Of a stretch of DNA of 64,000 bases, positions 9,992-22,129 are shown piece after piece. Each line of letters opens with the position of its first letter. The first letter of the stretch is position 1. Made by a program: the position numbers and the translations under genes. Source of the stretch: Aliivibrio wodanis (GTDB taxonomy: Bacteria > Pseudomonadota > Gammaproteobacteria > Enterobacterales > Vibrionaceae); assembly GCA_000953695.1 (NCBI GenBank), contig LN554846.1:1-64000 (forward strand), read 5' to 3'. The notes beneath the pieces were generated by a model that made no database searches, was not told the origin of the DNA, and saw only the letters and a list, made by a program, of their open reading frames with translations.

Positions 9992-11071
9992 ATGCCATTA
10001 TCACGCTTAATTATTAATGATTTTCGCAATATAAAGACGTGCGACATTCAATTATCATCAGGATTTAACTTCGTTACTGGTGCGAATGGCAGTGGAAAAA
10101 CCAGTGTTCTAGAAGCGATATATTTACTAGGGCACGGTCGTTCATTTAAAAGCTCGTTAACTGGTCGAATTATTCGAAATGACTGTAACGAGCTTTTTAT
10201 ACATGGGCGTTTTATCACACCAGAGCAGTTTGAATTACCTATCGGCATAAATAAACAGCGAGATGGAACAACAGAAGTTAAAATAGGCGGAGAAAGTGGT
10301 CAAAAACTGGCACAATTAGCTAAGGTTTTACCACTTCAACTGATCCATCCTGAAGGATTTGAGTTAGTTACTGATGGCCCTAAATTTCGCCGAGCATTTA
10401 TTGATTGGGGAGTGTTTCACGTGGAACCTGCATTTTATGATGCATGGAGCCGAGTGAAGCGACTTACTAAACAGCGTAATGCATTGTTAAAAACGGCACA
10501 CAGTTATCGAGAGTTAAGCTATTGGGATTTAGAACTTGCGCAATTGGCTGAAAAAATAGATCAATGGCGTGTAGACTACATCAATCACATATCTGAAGCG
10601 ACTCAACAAATATGTCAGGCATTCTTACCAGAATATGACATAAAGCTGTCATACTATCGCGGTTGGGACAGAGAAACCCCATACGCAGATTTGCTCAAGA
10701 AAAACTTTGAGCGAGATAAACAGCTGGGCTATACCGTCGGCGGCCCAAATAAAGCCGACTTACGAATTAAAGTTGCAGGCACTCCTGTTGAGGATGTGTT
10801 GTCTCGTGGTCAACTTAAGTTGATGGTATGTGCGCTACGATTAGCGCAAGGACAACATTTAACTGAGGCAACAGGAAAGCAGTGCATCTATTTAATAGAC
10901 GATTTTGCTTCTGAACTAGATAGCCACCGTCGCCAATTGCTGGCTCAATATTTGAAACAGACGAAGGCACAGGTGTTTATTAGTTCAATAACTGCTGATC
11001 AGATTGCAGATATGCATGATGAAGAAAGCAAGATGTTCAAGATAGAACATGGCAAAATAGCCCAAGGATAA
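9992..11071 (+). CDS. recF: DNA repair and recombination protein RecF
   Basis: A 359-residue SMC-like ATPase that helps load RecA at gaps with RecO and RecR. Walker A is [20 protein letters not shown] at about residues 30-49, the signature is [18 protein letters not shown], and Walker [18 protein letters not shown]. Length is normal. A near-consensus parS sequence lies inside the gene at 10413-10428. Confidence 0.98.
   Translation: MPLSRLIINDFRNIKTCDIQLSSGFNFVTGANGSGKTSVLEAIYLLGHGRSFKSSLTGRIIRNDCNELFIHGRFITPEQFELPIGINKQRDGTTEVKIGGESGQKLAQLAKVLPLQLIHPEGFELVTDGPKFRRAFIDWGVFHVEPAFYDAWSRVKRLTKQRNALLKTAHSYRELSYWDLELAQLAEKIDQWRVDYINHISEATQQICQAFLPEYDIKLSYYRGWDRETPYADLLKKNFERDKQLGYTVGGPNKADLRIKVAGTPVEDVLSRGQLKLMVCALRLAQGQHLTEATGKQCIYLIDDFASELDSHRRQLLAQYLKQTKAQVFISSITADQIADMHDEESKMFKIEHGKIAQG
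10413..10428. promoter_or_regulatory. Near-consensus parS site in recF
   Basis: TGTTTCACGTGGAACC matches the ParB site TGTTTCACGTGAAACA at 14 of 16 positions. The same 16 bases recur exactly at 44970-44985, which supports function despite lying in a coding region. Confidence 0.6.
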
Positions 11072-11085
11072 AAACGCGAGAGTAA

Positions 11086-13506
<2,421 letters not shown>

Positions 13507-13525
13507 ATTTTTAATTCTATATTTT

Positions 13526-13609
13526 GCCAGTTAGTCCTACTTCTGCGTCGAAGGTGCTCACTTATGTTCATAAGCTCCGCGCCTTCTTCTTGAATTAGAA
13601 CGAACTGAC
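13526..13609. repeat. 84-bp imperfect palindrome after gyrB
   Basis: Two 41-base arms flank a TT loop. The outer ends (GCCAGTTAGTCCTA against the complement GTCAGTTCGTTCTA), a GAAGG core and the perfect inner CTTATG/CATAAG pair up. It lies between the gyrB stop and its terminator, so it would be transcribed as a long hairpin. It resembles an intergenic repetitive element, but copy number cannot be judged from this window. Confidence 0.55.
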
Positions 13610-13647
13610 TTCATCTAGAATCATAAATGCTTAAGTTGAATATTAAG

Positions 13648-13676
13648 AAGCACTGCTGTTGGCGGTGCTTTTTTTT
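13648..13676 (+). terminator. Terminator of the dnaA-gyrB operon
   Basis: Stem AAGCACTGC / GCGGTGCTT with a five-base loop, followed directly by six or more T residues. Confidence 0.85.
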
Positions 13677-13866
13677 GTCTGGAATTTGGGGTTTATTTTT
13701 ATTTATTGTTCAGAGGGTTAGCGGTTTTTTTGGTTTAAATCGAAAAATAAATAGCCAGCATCTCTTGAAAGTAAAATCACTGGGCCACATATCTAGTTAT
13801 GAAGAGGATGCCGAAAGGGTCTTTTGAAAATGACTTGTCCAAAATGGAAAGTCTTATAATTTGATA

Positions 13867-13932
13867 GAGTCAACTAGGGACCCAAGTTTGGGGTAGTTGT
13901 GCTCACTATTGCTTAAAGTAAAGGATAGTATT
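13867..13932 (+). promoter_or_regulatory. Possible ROSE-type RNA thermometer of ibpA
   Basis: The leader of a small heat-shock gene carries a strong hairpin, CAACTA (13871-13876) pairing with TAGTTG (13894-13899) around an inner CCC/GGG stem. It is followed by TTGCT at 13909-13913 just before the ribosome binding site AAAGGA (about 13920-13925). A U(U/C)GCU block facing the Shine-Dalgarno sequence is the hallmark of ROSE thermometers, which often control sHsp genes. A TATAAT at 13855-13860 may be the -10 box; no convincing -35 was found. Confidence 0.45.
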
Positions 13933-14367
13933 ATGCGTAATGTAGATTTCACACCACTGTACCGTTCAGCAATTGGTTTTGATCGTCTTTTCAATCTAAT
14001 GGAAAATAACACGGCAAAAACAAATGGCGGTTACCCTCCGTACAACATCGAGCAAAAATCTGAACATAACTACCGTATAACCATGGCGGTGGCGGGTTTT
14101 GCTGAAGAACAAATCGATTTAACTCAACACGAAAATATGCTGATTGTACGTGGTGAACGTCCTGATGCTGATGAAACTAAAACCTATTTATACCAAGGTA
14201 TTGCAGAACGTAACTTTGAGCGTAAATTCCAGTTAGCGGATTACGTGAAAGTGGTGGGCGCAACCATGGAGAATGGTTTACTGCATGTTGATTTAGAACG
14301 TGAAATTCCAGAAGCGATGCAACCACGTAAGATTGCTATTAACGGCAGTAATTTACTGGAAAGCTAA
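13933..14367 (+). CDS. ibpA: Small heat-shock protein, IbpA family
   Basis: A Hsp20 / alpha-crystallin chaperone that holds denatured proteins for refolding by DnaK and ClpB. It reads [20 protein letters not shown] at the start, as in E. coli IbpA, then [20 protein letters not shown] and the beta-sandwich with LIVRGER and the conserved [15 protein letters not shown]. The open frame begins 12 codons earlier, but AAAGGA precedes the ATG at 13933, giving 144 residues, normal for the family. Thermal control through its leader is plausible. Confidence 0.93.
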   Translation: MRNVDFTPLYRSAIGFDRLFNLMENNTAKTNGGYPPYNIEQKSEHNYRITMAVAGFAEEQIDLTQHENMLIVRGERPDADETKTYLYQGIAERNFERKFQLADYVKVVGATMENGLLHVDLEREIPEAMQPRKIAINGSNLLES

Positions 14368-14394
14368 TCGTAGCTTGGTAAGAATTTGAAATGG

Positions 14395-14420
14395 AGGCGC
14401 TGTGATAGCGCCTTTTTTTT
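14395..14420 (+). terminator. Terminator after ibpA
   Basis: Perfect stem AGGCGCT / AGCGCCT, loop of five bases, followed by eight T residues. Confidence 0.88.
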
Positions 14421-14591
14421 GTTTGCTATTTGCTGAATAATTAATTAATGACTCATCGCTTTTCCATCACCAATAAATGGCATCGGTAGGAGTGGTTAAT
14501 TTAGCGATGACAAACAGAATTGTTGACTCCAAAGCGACAACTCATTACCTAAGTTGATTAGATCATAAGCACATAACTCACCGCTTTTTAT

Positions 14592-15839
14592 TTACTCTGA
14601 ATACGCCTTCAACACTTCTTCAGCAATGATATCGATGCCTTTTTGCATCATGGCTTCATCTTGTACGTAGTTCATACGTAAGCATTGGTGAGCATGATCC
14701 CAGCTGTCATCTTGGCCAATAAAGAAGTATTCCCCAGGGACAATTAAGACACCGCGTGATTTCAAGCGTTTGTACAGTTCCATTGTGGTGATTGGCAGTT
14801 CATCAAACCATAGCCACAAGAAAATAGCGCCTTCTGGCTTGTGAATACGAAAGCGAGGATCGGTAATCGCCGTTTGTAGCATCTTAACGGCAGCTTGAGA
14901 TTTGTGACGGTAGAACGGCTGTATTACGTCTTCACTTAAACGCAATAAATCACCAGACTCAATCATGTGCAGACCCAACGCTGGTCCCATACTTCCCGGC
15001 GCTAAACTGATAATGCCGTTTAGATTGGTCATCGCTTCTGTCATTTTCTCATTAGCAATAACAATGCCGCAGCGTAAGCCTGGTAAACCTAACTTAGACA
15101 GACTCATGCATAGAATGGTGTTTTCATTCCAAAATGGCGTGACGTCTTCAAAGATAATATTAGGGAAAGGGGTGCCATAAGCATTATCGAGAATTAATGG
15201 AATATTATTGTCACGTGCTAGTTTATCCAGCTTAATCACTTCATCATCAGTGATTACATTACCTGTAGGGTTTGTAGGACGAGAAATACAGATAGCGCCA
15301 ACAGAATCATCAACTTTTAGTTGGCTAAAATCGACATGGTATTTAAACAAACCGTTATCGAGCAATTCAATCTCTGGACGATAAGAAATGAAGCTATCAA
15401 TTTCTAATTCAGAATCCGCATAACCAATATATTCAGGTGCTAAAGGTAATAAAATTTTCTTTTTAGAGCCATCAGCATAAGTACCTGCTAATAAATTGAA
15501 TAAGCTAAAAAATGCACTTTGAGAACCATTGGTTAGGCTGATGTTTTTAGAGCTGATATCCCAACCGTAGGTCTCTTTAAGTAGTTTAGCTAGTGCTTTC
15601 ACAAAGCTGTCTTTACCTTGCGGGCCATCATAGTTAGCCATCGCTGCAACCAATTCACCAGAATCGAGCATTTTTTGTGAGGCGTCTTTAAAGTAGTCGA
15701 GCATGGCGGGAATGCCTGCAGGGTTACCGCCACCGAGCATGATTGCTCCAGGAGTGCGTAGGCCATCATTTAGGTCATCCATTAGTTGGGTGATCCCGCT
15801 GTAACGAGTAAATTTTTCGCCAAATTGAGTAAACTTCAT
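14592..15839 (-). CDS. avtA: Valine-pyruvate aminotransferase AvtA
   Basis: A 415-residue fold-type I PLP aminotransferase that makes alanine from valine and pyruvate. The start MKFTQFGEKFTRYSGITQLM and IMLGGGNPA match AvtA. The segment SRPTNPTGNV binds PLP, DNAYGTPFP follows, and the Schiff-base lysine is in CMSLSKLGLPGLRCGI at about residue 249. It stands alone, convergent with ibpA. Confidence 0.95.
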   Translation of the reverse strand: MKFTQFGEKFTRYSGITQLMDDLNDGLRTPGAIMLGGGNPAGIPAMLDYFKDASQKMLDSGELVAAMANYDGPQGKDSFVKALAKLLKETYGWDISSKNISLTNGSQSAFFSLFNLLAGTYADGSKKKILLPLAPEYIGYADSELEIDSFISYRPEIELLDNGLFKYHVDFSQLKVDDSVGAICISRPTNPTGNVITDDEVIKLDKLARDNNIPLILDNAYGTPFPNIIFEDVTPFWNENTILCMSLSKLGLPGLRCGIVIANEKMTEAMTNLNGIISLAPGSMGPALGLHMIESGDLLRLSEDVIQPFYRHKSQAAVKMLQTAITDPRFRIHKPEGAIFLWLWFDELPITTMELYKRLKSRGVLIVPGEYFFIGQDDSWDHAHQCLRMNYVQDEAMMQKGIDIIAEEVLKAYSE

Positions 15840-16057
15840 TACGACTACCGTGATAATTAGAGAGTGGATGTATTGATTGTTTTAACAACATACCTCAACG
15901 CCAAACAGAGATAAAGAGCCAAGATGAGCCCTTATTTCACTCATTAGGCTGTAAACTCAACGTGATTTTTCATAAAGTGCTTATTTTTGCTACTCCCAAA
16001 GGGGTCTGCGAGGTATACTTCTTGGTTATATTTATCAACCATCGCGCGAATTAAATT

Positions 16058-16990
16058 ATGCAAAAATACGATATCAAAACCTTCCAGGGAATGATCCTCG
16101 CGCTGCAGGATTATTGGGCACAACAAGGTTGTACGATTGTACAGCCACTAGATATGGAAGTGGGTGCAGGTACATCTCATCCAATGACATGTCTGCGTGC
16201 ACTTGGCCCAGAGCCAATGGCTACCGCTTATGTTCAACCATCTCGTCGTCCTACGGATGGCCGTTATGGTGAGAACCCTAACCGTCTGCAGCACTACTAT
16301 CAATTTCAGGTAGCGTTAAAGCCTTCTCCAGATAACATTCAAGAGCTGTACTTAGGTTCTTTAGAAGTGCTTGGTATCGATCCTCTTGTTCATGATATTC
16401 GTTTCGTAGAAGACAACTGGGAAAACCCAACATTGGGCGCTTGGGGTCTAGGCTGGGAAATCTGGCTAAACGGCATGGAAGTAACGCAATTTACTTACTT
16501 CCAACAAGTTGGTGGTCTTGAGTGTAAACCTGTTACTGGTGAAATCACTTACGGTATCGAACGTCTTGCTATGTACATTCAAGAAGTAGATTCGGTTTAC
16601 GATCTTGTATGGAACCATGGTCCTCAAGGTGTAGTTACTTACGGTGACATCTTCCACCAAAACGAAGTTGAGCAATCGACGTACAACTTTGAACACGCAG
16701 ATGTTGATTTCCTACTTGGTTTCTTCGACCAGTGTGAGAAAGAGTGTAAAGAATTGCTTGAGCTTGAAAAGCCATTACCGCTTCCAGCGTACGAGCGCAT
16801 TCTAAAAGCAGGTCATGCATTCAACCTGTTAGATGCTCGTAAAGCGATCTCAGTAACTGAGCGTCAACGTTACATTCTTCGTATTCGTAACCTAACTAAA
16901 TCGGTTGCAGAAGCATACTATGCATCACGTGAAGCATTAGGCTTCCCTATGTGTCGTTCTAATAAACCGACAGCAACTGAGGAGAAGTAA
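16058..16990 (+). CDS. glyQ: Glycyl-tRNA synthetase alpha subunit
   Basis: The 310-residue catalytic subunit of the bacterial alpha2beta2 glycyl-tRNA synthetase. It begins [20 protein letters not shown], almost as in E. coli, with [23 protein letters not shown] (class II motif region), [13 protein letters not shown] and [20 protein letters not shown]. The start is fixed by this conserved N-terminus although no strong Shine-Dalgarno sequence is visible. glyS follows after two bases. Confidence 0.98.
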   Translation: MQKYDIKTFQGMILALQDYWAQQGCTIVQPLDMEVGAGTSHPMTCLRALGPEPMATAYVQPSRRPTDGRYGENPNRLQHYYQFQVALKPSPDNIQELYLGSLEVLGIDPLVHDIRFVEDNWENPTLGAWGLGWEIWLNGMEVTQFTYFQQVGGLECKPVTGEITYGIERLAMYIQEVDSVYDLVWNHGPQGVVTYGDIFHQNEVEQSTYNFEHADVDFLLGFFDQCEKECKELLELEKPLPLPAYERILKAGHAFNLLDARKAISVTERQRYILRIRNLTKSVAEAYYASREALGFPMCRSNKPTATEEK

Positions 16991-16992
16991 TC

Positions 16993-19074
16993 ATGGCGAA
17001 GAATTTTCTAATCGAATTAGGGACAGAAGAGCTTCCACCAAAAGCACTTCGTTCATTAGCTGAAGCGTTTGCTGCTAACTTTGAAGCAGGCCTTAAAGCG
17101 GCTGATTTAGCACACCAAGGTGTTAAATGGTACGCAACACCTCGTCGTTTAGCGCTTAAAGTGGCTGAATTAGATGAAGGCCAAGCGGATAAAATCGTTG
17201 AAAAACGTGGTCCAGCTATCGCATCTGCATTTGATGCTGACGGTAATCCAACTAAAGCAGCTCAAGGCTGGGCTCGTGGTAATGGTATTACGGTTGAACA
17301 AGCTGAACGTCTAAAAACAGACAAAGGCGAATGGCTACTTCATAAACAATCAGTGAAAGGCCAACCGGTACAAGAGCTTGTTGTTGAGTTAGCAGCAAAA
17401 GCACTTGCTGGCTTACCAATTCCTAAAGCAATGCGTTGGGGTAACTCAGACATTCAATTTATTCGTCCAGTGAAAACGCTGACTATCCTATTAGGTGATG
17501 AATTAGTTGAAGGCTCTATCCTAGGTGTTGCTTCTGCTCGTACTATTCGTGGTCACCGTTTCATGGGTGAAAGCGAGTTTACGATTGATTCTGCTGACCA
17601 ATACCCTGCGATCTTAGAAGAGCGCGGTAAAGTAATGGCTGACTACGATGCGCGTAAAGCGATCATCCTTGCTGGTGCTAAAAAAGCAGCAGAAGCGGTT
17701 GGCGGTATTGCGGATCTAGAAGACGAGTTAGTTGAAGAAGTAACGTCTCTGGTTGAATGGCCTGTGGTATTAACCGCTAAGTTCGAGCAAGAGTTCTTAA
17801 ACGTTCCTTCTGAAGCACTAGTTTACACAATGAAGGGTGATCAAAAGTACTTCCCTGTGTACGACCAAGAGAAGAACCTACTTCCTAACTTCATCTTTGT
17901 TACTAACATCGAATCTAAAGAGCCTCGTCACATTATCGAAGGTAATGAGAAAGTGGTTCGTCCGCGTCTTGCTGATGCTGAGTTCTTTTTCAATACAGAC
18001 CGTAAGCGTCCGCTTATCGACCGTCTGCCTGAACTAGAGCAAGCTATCTTCCAAAAGCAATTGGGCACAATCAAAGACAAAACAGACCGTATTACTGAGC
18101 TTGCTGGCTACATCGCTGAGCAAATCGGTGCAGATGTTGAGAAATCTCAACGTGCAGGTCTTTTAGCTAAGTGTGACTTGATGACATCAATGGTATTTGA
18201 ATTTACAGATACTCAAGGTGTTATGGGTATGCACTATGCAACTCACGATGGTGAAGATGCACAAGTCGCATTAGCGCTTTACGAGCAATACATGCCTCGT
18301 TTCGCTGGTGATGATCTACCAAGTACTGATGTATCTGCATCAGTCGCAATGGCAGATAAACTAGATACACTTGTGGGTATATTCGGTATTGGCCAAGCAC
18401 CAAAAGGCTCTGATCCATTTGCACTTCGTCGTGCTGCACTGGGTATCCTACGCATCATCGTTGAAAAAGATTACAACTTAGACCTAGTTGATCTAGTGGC
18501 TAAAGCGCAGTCTCTATTTGCTCTAGAAGATGGGTCAACTAAGCTAACGAACGCAAACGTAGACACTGACGTGATTGATTTCATGCTAGGTCGTTTCCGT
18601 GCATGGTACCAAGATGAAGGTTTCAGCGTAGACATCATCCAAGCGGTACTTGCTCGTCGTCCGACTAAGCCTGCTGATTTTGATAAGCGTGTGAAAGCGG
18701 TATCTCACTTCCGTGAACTAGACGCTGCTGAATCTCTAGCGGCTGCGAATAAGCGTGTAGGTAATATCCTTGCGAAATTCGATGGTGAACTGGCTCAAGA
18801 AATCGATCTGGCTCTTCTACAAGAAGATGCAGAGAAAGTATTGGCAGAGAAAGTTGAGATCTTAGCTGAAGCACTAGAACCCGTATTTATTGCAGGTAAT
18901 TATCAAGAAGCATTAAGCCGCCTAGCTGAGCTACGTGAACCTGTTGATGCCTTCTTTGATGGTGTTATGGTTATGGCTGATGATGAAGCGCTTAAGATTA
19001 ACCGCTTAACGCTGCTTAATAAGCTACGTAACTTGTTCTTAGATATTGCAGATATTTCATTGCTTCAGAAGTAA
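16993..19074 (+). CDS. glyS: Glycyl-tRNA synthetase beta subunit
   Basis: The 693-residue tRNA-binding subunit that partners GlyQ. It starts [19 protein letters not shown], typical of the family. [21 protein letters not shown], the HD-domain-like region with [17 protein letters not shown], and [17 protein letters not shown] are conserved landmarks. Length is normal (about 690). GAGGAG, inside the end of glyQ, serves as ribosome binding site. Confidence 0.98.
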   Translation: MAKNFLIELGTEELPPKALRSLAEAFAANFEAGLKAADLAHQGVKWYATPRRLALKVAELDEGQADKIVEKRGPAIASAFDADGNPTKAAQGWARGNGITVEQAERLKTDKGEWLLHKQSVKGQPVQELVVELAAKALAGLPIPKAMRWGNSDIQFIRPVKTLTILLGDELVEGSILGVASARTIRGHRFMGESEFTIDSADQYPAILEERGKVMADYDARKAIILAGAKKAAEAVGGIADLEDELVEEVTSLVEWPVVLTAKFEQEFLNVPSEALVYTMKGDQKYFPVYDQEKNLLPNFIFVTNIESKEPRHIIEGNEKVVRPRLADAEFFFNTDRKRPLIDRLPELEQAIFQKQLGTIKDKTDRITELAGYIAEQIGADVEKSQRAGLLAKCDLMTSMVFEFTDTQGVMGMHYATHDGEDAQVALALYEQYMPRFAGDDLPSTDVSASVAMADKLDTLVGIFGIGQAPKGSDPFALRRAALGILRIIVEKDYNLDLVDLVAKAQSLFALEDGSTKLTNANVDTDVIDFMLGRFRAWYQDEGFSVDIIQAVLARRPTKPADFDKRVKAVSHFRELDAAESLAAANKRVGNILAKFDGELAQEIDLALLQEDAEKVLAEKVEILAEALEPVFIAGNYQEALSRLAELREPVDAFFDGVMVMADDEALKINRLTLLNKLRNLFLDIADISLLQK

Positions 19075-19095
19075 TAAATAGCTTTATTTAATGAA

Positions 19096-19122
19096 ATGCC
19101 TCGCTTTGCGGGGTATTTTTTT
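19096..19122 (+). terminator. Terminator after glyS
   Basis: Nine-base stem ATGCCTCGC / GCGGGGTAT with a TTT loop and a following run of seven T residues. Confidence 0.85.
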
Positions 19123-19228
19123 GCTCAATTTTGCTCAAATATCATATTTTCGAGAATTAGAGGTTAATAATCGAGATAACAGTGACTACAATTGAGCTTC
19201 TTCTCTTTTATTTAGGCTGCTGATTTCG

Positions 19229-20893
19229 ATGAAATTATCTGTATGTGCAACCCTTATTTCTCTGTCTTTAATGGTTGGATGTCAAAGCACGTCATTACCA
19301 TCAACAGATAGCTCAACATCGATCTCAATTCCTGAACCGATTTCAGCAGTCCAAACGCCAGTTCAAGTTTCTGAATCCTATGAGCAGATTTGCCCAACGT
19401 TAGGGATCCAACCCGTTACAGTTTCGGTATCAGATTTTTGGTCCGAAGGTGAGGTAATTACTGATGCGTATTCCGGCAATATCGCACCAGTTAAAAATGG
19501 AACAGTGACATTAACCCCTAGTCGTCATAGTGGAGGAGTGCTCTTATTAGAGTCTCAAGCTAAAAAACCTTCTTTTGATTGGCATAGTGCAACTTTTTAT
19601 TATGTCGCAACTGATCGTTTTCATAATGGTAACAGTTGGAATGATCATAGCTACGGACGTCAGGAATCGAAGTACGGTTTTAAAGGTGGCGATATCGCTG
19701 GGTTGACTCAAAAGCTAGATTATCTAGCAGAGTTAGGTGTTGATGTATTATGGATATCAACCCCTTTAGAACAAGTACATGGATGGTTACCAAGTGAATA
19801 TGGCAATAATCCCGTGTATCCGTATGTAGGAGGTTCAACGTTAGATTGGACTGAATTAGATACAAATATGGGCAGCGAACAAGAGATGCGAGCCTTTGTT
19901 GATTTAGCACACCAGTTAGGAATGAAAGTTATATGGAGCATGGACACTGAGCCGTCTAAACCTACATTGGCTGATTTACAACAATTTGGTATTCAGCCAA
20001 ATCAAGAGGCTGACCTGCCAAGTTACTGGAATGAATGGCAACCTAAAGAAGGTGAAAATCTAACTCATTACCTTGATGAATTTAAGGGCGAAAATGGTCA
20101 AATCTCTGAGTGGTGGCCAGAGGTATGGTTTACTCATTCTCAATCAAAAAAAATAGCTTCTGCAAATGCAAAGGTCAACGATAGTGTTGTGCCTGAATTT
20201 TTCTTTAATAAACCAACAACGAAGGTGACATTAAGTCACCAAACTAAAGATGAACTTCTTACTAAATGGATAACCTCTTGGGTTACTGAATTTGGTATTG
20301 ATGGCATAGTCTTAGCTCAATCTACCCCTGAATTAACATCCAAAATAGAACACGCAGGTAATGATGCGTTTAAACAGTGGAAAGAGAGCAATCCATACAA
20401 GGCGGTAGAGTTATCTTCTTTTCAAGTTATTGATTTAGATAAACCTAATCATTTTGTTGTTAAACGTTTTCCTATTGAACAATACCAACAAGGTTGCTTA
20501 ACTATTTCTAATTATCAAGAGATGGAACAAAGCGTACCAAGCTTGACGACATTAACGTGGTTTGACCAAGAGAATAAGCCAGAGTTAAGTCGTGGTAATT
20601 ATGCAAAATATCGTGACAGTGCCTCAGCATTACTGTTATCAGAAGGCAGTGCTTTAATCTGGTATGGCGATGAAAGTGCAAAATCTGGTGATATTTATAG
20701 TGAAATGAATTGGGATGAAATGACAGGTCTACGTTTATCATTACAATCTCACTGGAAAAAGCTATTAGCGTTTAGATCAAATCACTCTTCATTATCAAAT
20801 GGTGAGCAGAAAATGGTAAAAAACAGCCCATACTATGCTTTTACTCGTGAGAATTCGACAGATAAAGTGATGGTGGTATACACCGGGGAATAA
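19229..20893 (+). CDS. MalS-like GH13 lipoprotein, active site lost
   Basis: A 554-residue exported lipoprotein: signal peptide with lipobox LMVGC, cysteine at about residue 18. The body aligns from memory with E. coli periplasmic alpha-amylase MalS: FYYVATDRFHNGNSWNDHSY, FKGGDIAGLTQKLDYLAELG, TLADLQQFGI, WITSWVTEFGIDG, WKESNP and YAFTREN near the C-terminus. The GH13 catalytic motifs are gone: DVVMNH is replaced by IWSMDTEP, FRVDTVKH by IVLAQSTPE, and the GE(A/V)W glutamate region by an unrelated stretch. It probably no longer hydrolyses starch and may bind glycans. The frame is intact, so selection still seems to maintain it. Confidence 0.75.
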   Translation: MKLSVCATLISLSLMVGCQSTSLPSTDSSTSISIPEPISAVQTPVQVSESYEQICPTLGIQPVTVSVSDFWSEGEVITDAYSGNIAPVKNGTVTLTPSRHSGGVLLLESQAKKPSFDWHSATFYYVATDRFHNGNSWNDHSYGRQESKYGFKGGDIAGLTQKLDYLAELGVDVLWISTPLEQVHGWLPSEYGNNPVYPYVGGSTLDWTELDTNMGSEQEMRAFVDLAHQLGMKVIWSMDTEPSKPTLADLQQFGIQPNQEADLPSYWNEWQPKEGENLTHYLDEFKGENGQISEWWPEVWFTHSQSKKIASANAKVNDSVVPEFFFNKPTTKVTLSHQTKDELLTKWITSWVTEFGIDGIVLAQSTPELTSKIEHAGNDAFKQWKESNPYKAVELSSFQVIDLDKPNHFVVKRFPIEQYQQGCLTISNYQEMEQSVPSLTTLTWFDQENKPELSRGNYAKYRDSASALLLSEGSALIWYGDESAKSGDIYSEMNWDEMTGLRLSLQSHWKKLLAFRSNHSSLSNGEQKMVKNSPYYAFTRENSTDKVMVVYTGE

Positions 20894-21001
20894 TTAAAAA
20901 TCAGAGTGTGATGTTTGCCATATTGCTTTTATTCTAGAGGTGATAATCTATCTTTAGGACAGGTTGTATTGGTCGATGTTTCTTAAGGAAAGGAGCTTAT
21001 C

Positions 21002-21262
21002 ATGACTCGCTTTTTAGCTATATCACCGCAAAGCCAATGTTACTTATTTACAGTAGCGTTAGCGCTCAATTTATTAGGAATGGTATTAACGGATATGTGG
21101 GTACCTATGGTGGTCGGAGCTATTGTAACAACAGCATTATCTGTTGATGCTTGGGTTCGGGTTCACTATGTTTTACCAATGAAAAAAGAGATGCGTAACT
21201 TGCAGCATGAAATAGAAAGTATTCAAAAGCAAGTACGAGACATCAGTACACAAAATCAATAA
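21002..21262 (+). CDS. Small two-helix membrane protein
   Basis: I do not recognise this 86-residue protein. Two hydrophobic segments (about residues 13-31 and 33-50) are followed by a charged, coiled-coil-like tail, PMKKEMRNLQHEIESIQKQV. AAGGAG is well spaced before the ATG, and a bidirectional terminator follows, so it looks like a real monocistronic gene. The tail should lie in the cytoplasm if both helices cross the membrane and the N-terminus is inside. Confidence 0.7.
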   Translation: MTRFLAISPQSQCYLFTVALALNLLGMVLTDMWVPMVVGAIVTTALSVDAWVRVHYVLPMKKEMRNLQHEIESIQKQVRDISTQNQ

Positions 21263-21289
21263 ATCGACTACTTATGATGTAGTCTAAAT

Positions 21290-21314
21290 AAAGGCGACAA
21301 GTGCAGTCGCCTTT
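21290..21314. terminator. Bidirectional terminator, 86-aa gene / tusA
   Basis: Perfect nine-base stem AAAGGCGAC / GTCGCCTTT with a seven-base loop between two convergent genes. Confidence 0.8.
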
Positions 21315-21321
21315 ATCATTT

Positions 21322-21573
21322 CTAAACTGGAAGTCCTTTGCGGATTAAAAACCGATAAGGGAGAGTACTGGTATCTTCTGTTATAAGTTCATGATCCATA
21401 AAGCGACAAAAACTTGGAATATCACGAGTGGTAGATGGGTCATCCGCTTTAATTAGTAACGTTTCCCCATCCTGCATCTGTCGAATTGTTTTCCTAACCA
21501 TCATTACAGGTTCAGGACAGCGTAGTCCTTCTGCTTCTAGTGTTTTGGTTGCTGTATCAAAGTTGATGGTCAT
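21322..21573 (-). CDS. tusA: Sulfur carrier protein TusA
   Basis: An 83-residue sulfurtransferase that carries persulfide sulfur from IscS towards 2-thiouridine of tRNA through TusBCD. The CPxP motif appears as [18 protein letters not shown], with the catalytic cysteine at residue 19, and [20 protein letters not shown] is the second conserved block. Length matches the family (about 81). It faces the small membrane-protein gene across a shared terminator. Confidence 0.95.
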   Translation of the reverse strand: MTINFDTATKTLEAEGLRCPEPVMMVRKTIRQMQDGETLLIKADDPSTTRDIPSFCRFMDHELITEDTSTLPYRFLIRKGLPV

Positions 21574-21761
21574 TACTGTATCTCATTACAATTAAAGGCG
21601 ACTAAGATCATACTGCTGTAAAAAAAATAATCAATACACGTTGGCAAAGAACTGAAAAGAGAGTAAATTATTTTGTTAACAACAAATTAACATTGGACGA
21701 TTAGTTTGTTGTCTTAGCCATTCTAGTTATGGATAGAAAAAGCAACAGAAGGATCGCCATT

Positions 21762-21953
21762 ATGCTTACTCAAATTGATCGCCTAACTATTTATTGTGTA
21801 TTGTGCTTTGTAACTATTTGCTCTTTAGTTCTACGTACACCTGAGAACATGAGTCTGTTCCCATTAGTAAGTCTTGCCTCGGTAATGATTGCCTTAACCG
21901 TAGAGCTAAAGACATGGACAGAAAGTGAAGCAGCAGAAGAGCAAGATTATTAG
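21762..21953 (+). CDS. Small membrane protein, unknown
   Basis: A 63-residue protein beginning MLTQIDRLTIYCVLCFVTIC, with two hydrophobic stretches and an acidic end (ESEAAEEQDY). The frame is open 11 codons further, but GAAGGA precedes the ATG at 21762, so the shorter form is preferred. The layout (two short helices, charged C-terminal tail, small size) resembles that of the 86-residue protein encoded just before tusA, but sequence similarity is too weak to call paralogy. No function is suggested. Confidence 0.6.
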   Translation: MLTQIDRLTIYCVLCFVTICSLVLRTPENMSLFPLVSLASVMIALTVELKTWTESEAAEEQDY

Positions 21954-22129
21954 AATTACGCCTTACAACGTAACAATACCCAACAGATAAACCAATATAT
22001 ATATTTACTCTCCAGCTTTCCCGTTTTTTATCACTCTTAGTTCTAAATAAGAAGTGTATAAATTGCGGGATTTTTTTTGTTCAAAAAACAGTTACACTCA
22101 CTGAACAGTTATGCTGATTAGGTTAGATA

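Noticed and set aside
13627-13827. 66-codon frame after gyrB
   Set aside because: It runs straight through the gyrB terminator hairpin and T run, has no ribosome binding site and an unlikely composition.
14477-14557. 26-codon frame between ibpA and avtA
   Set aside because: No ribosome binding site and no terminator; looks like chance in an AT-rich gap.
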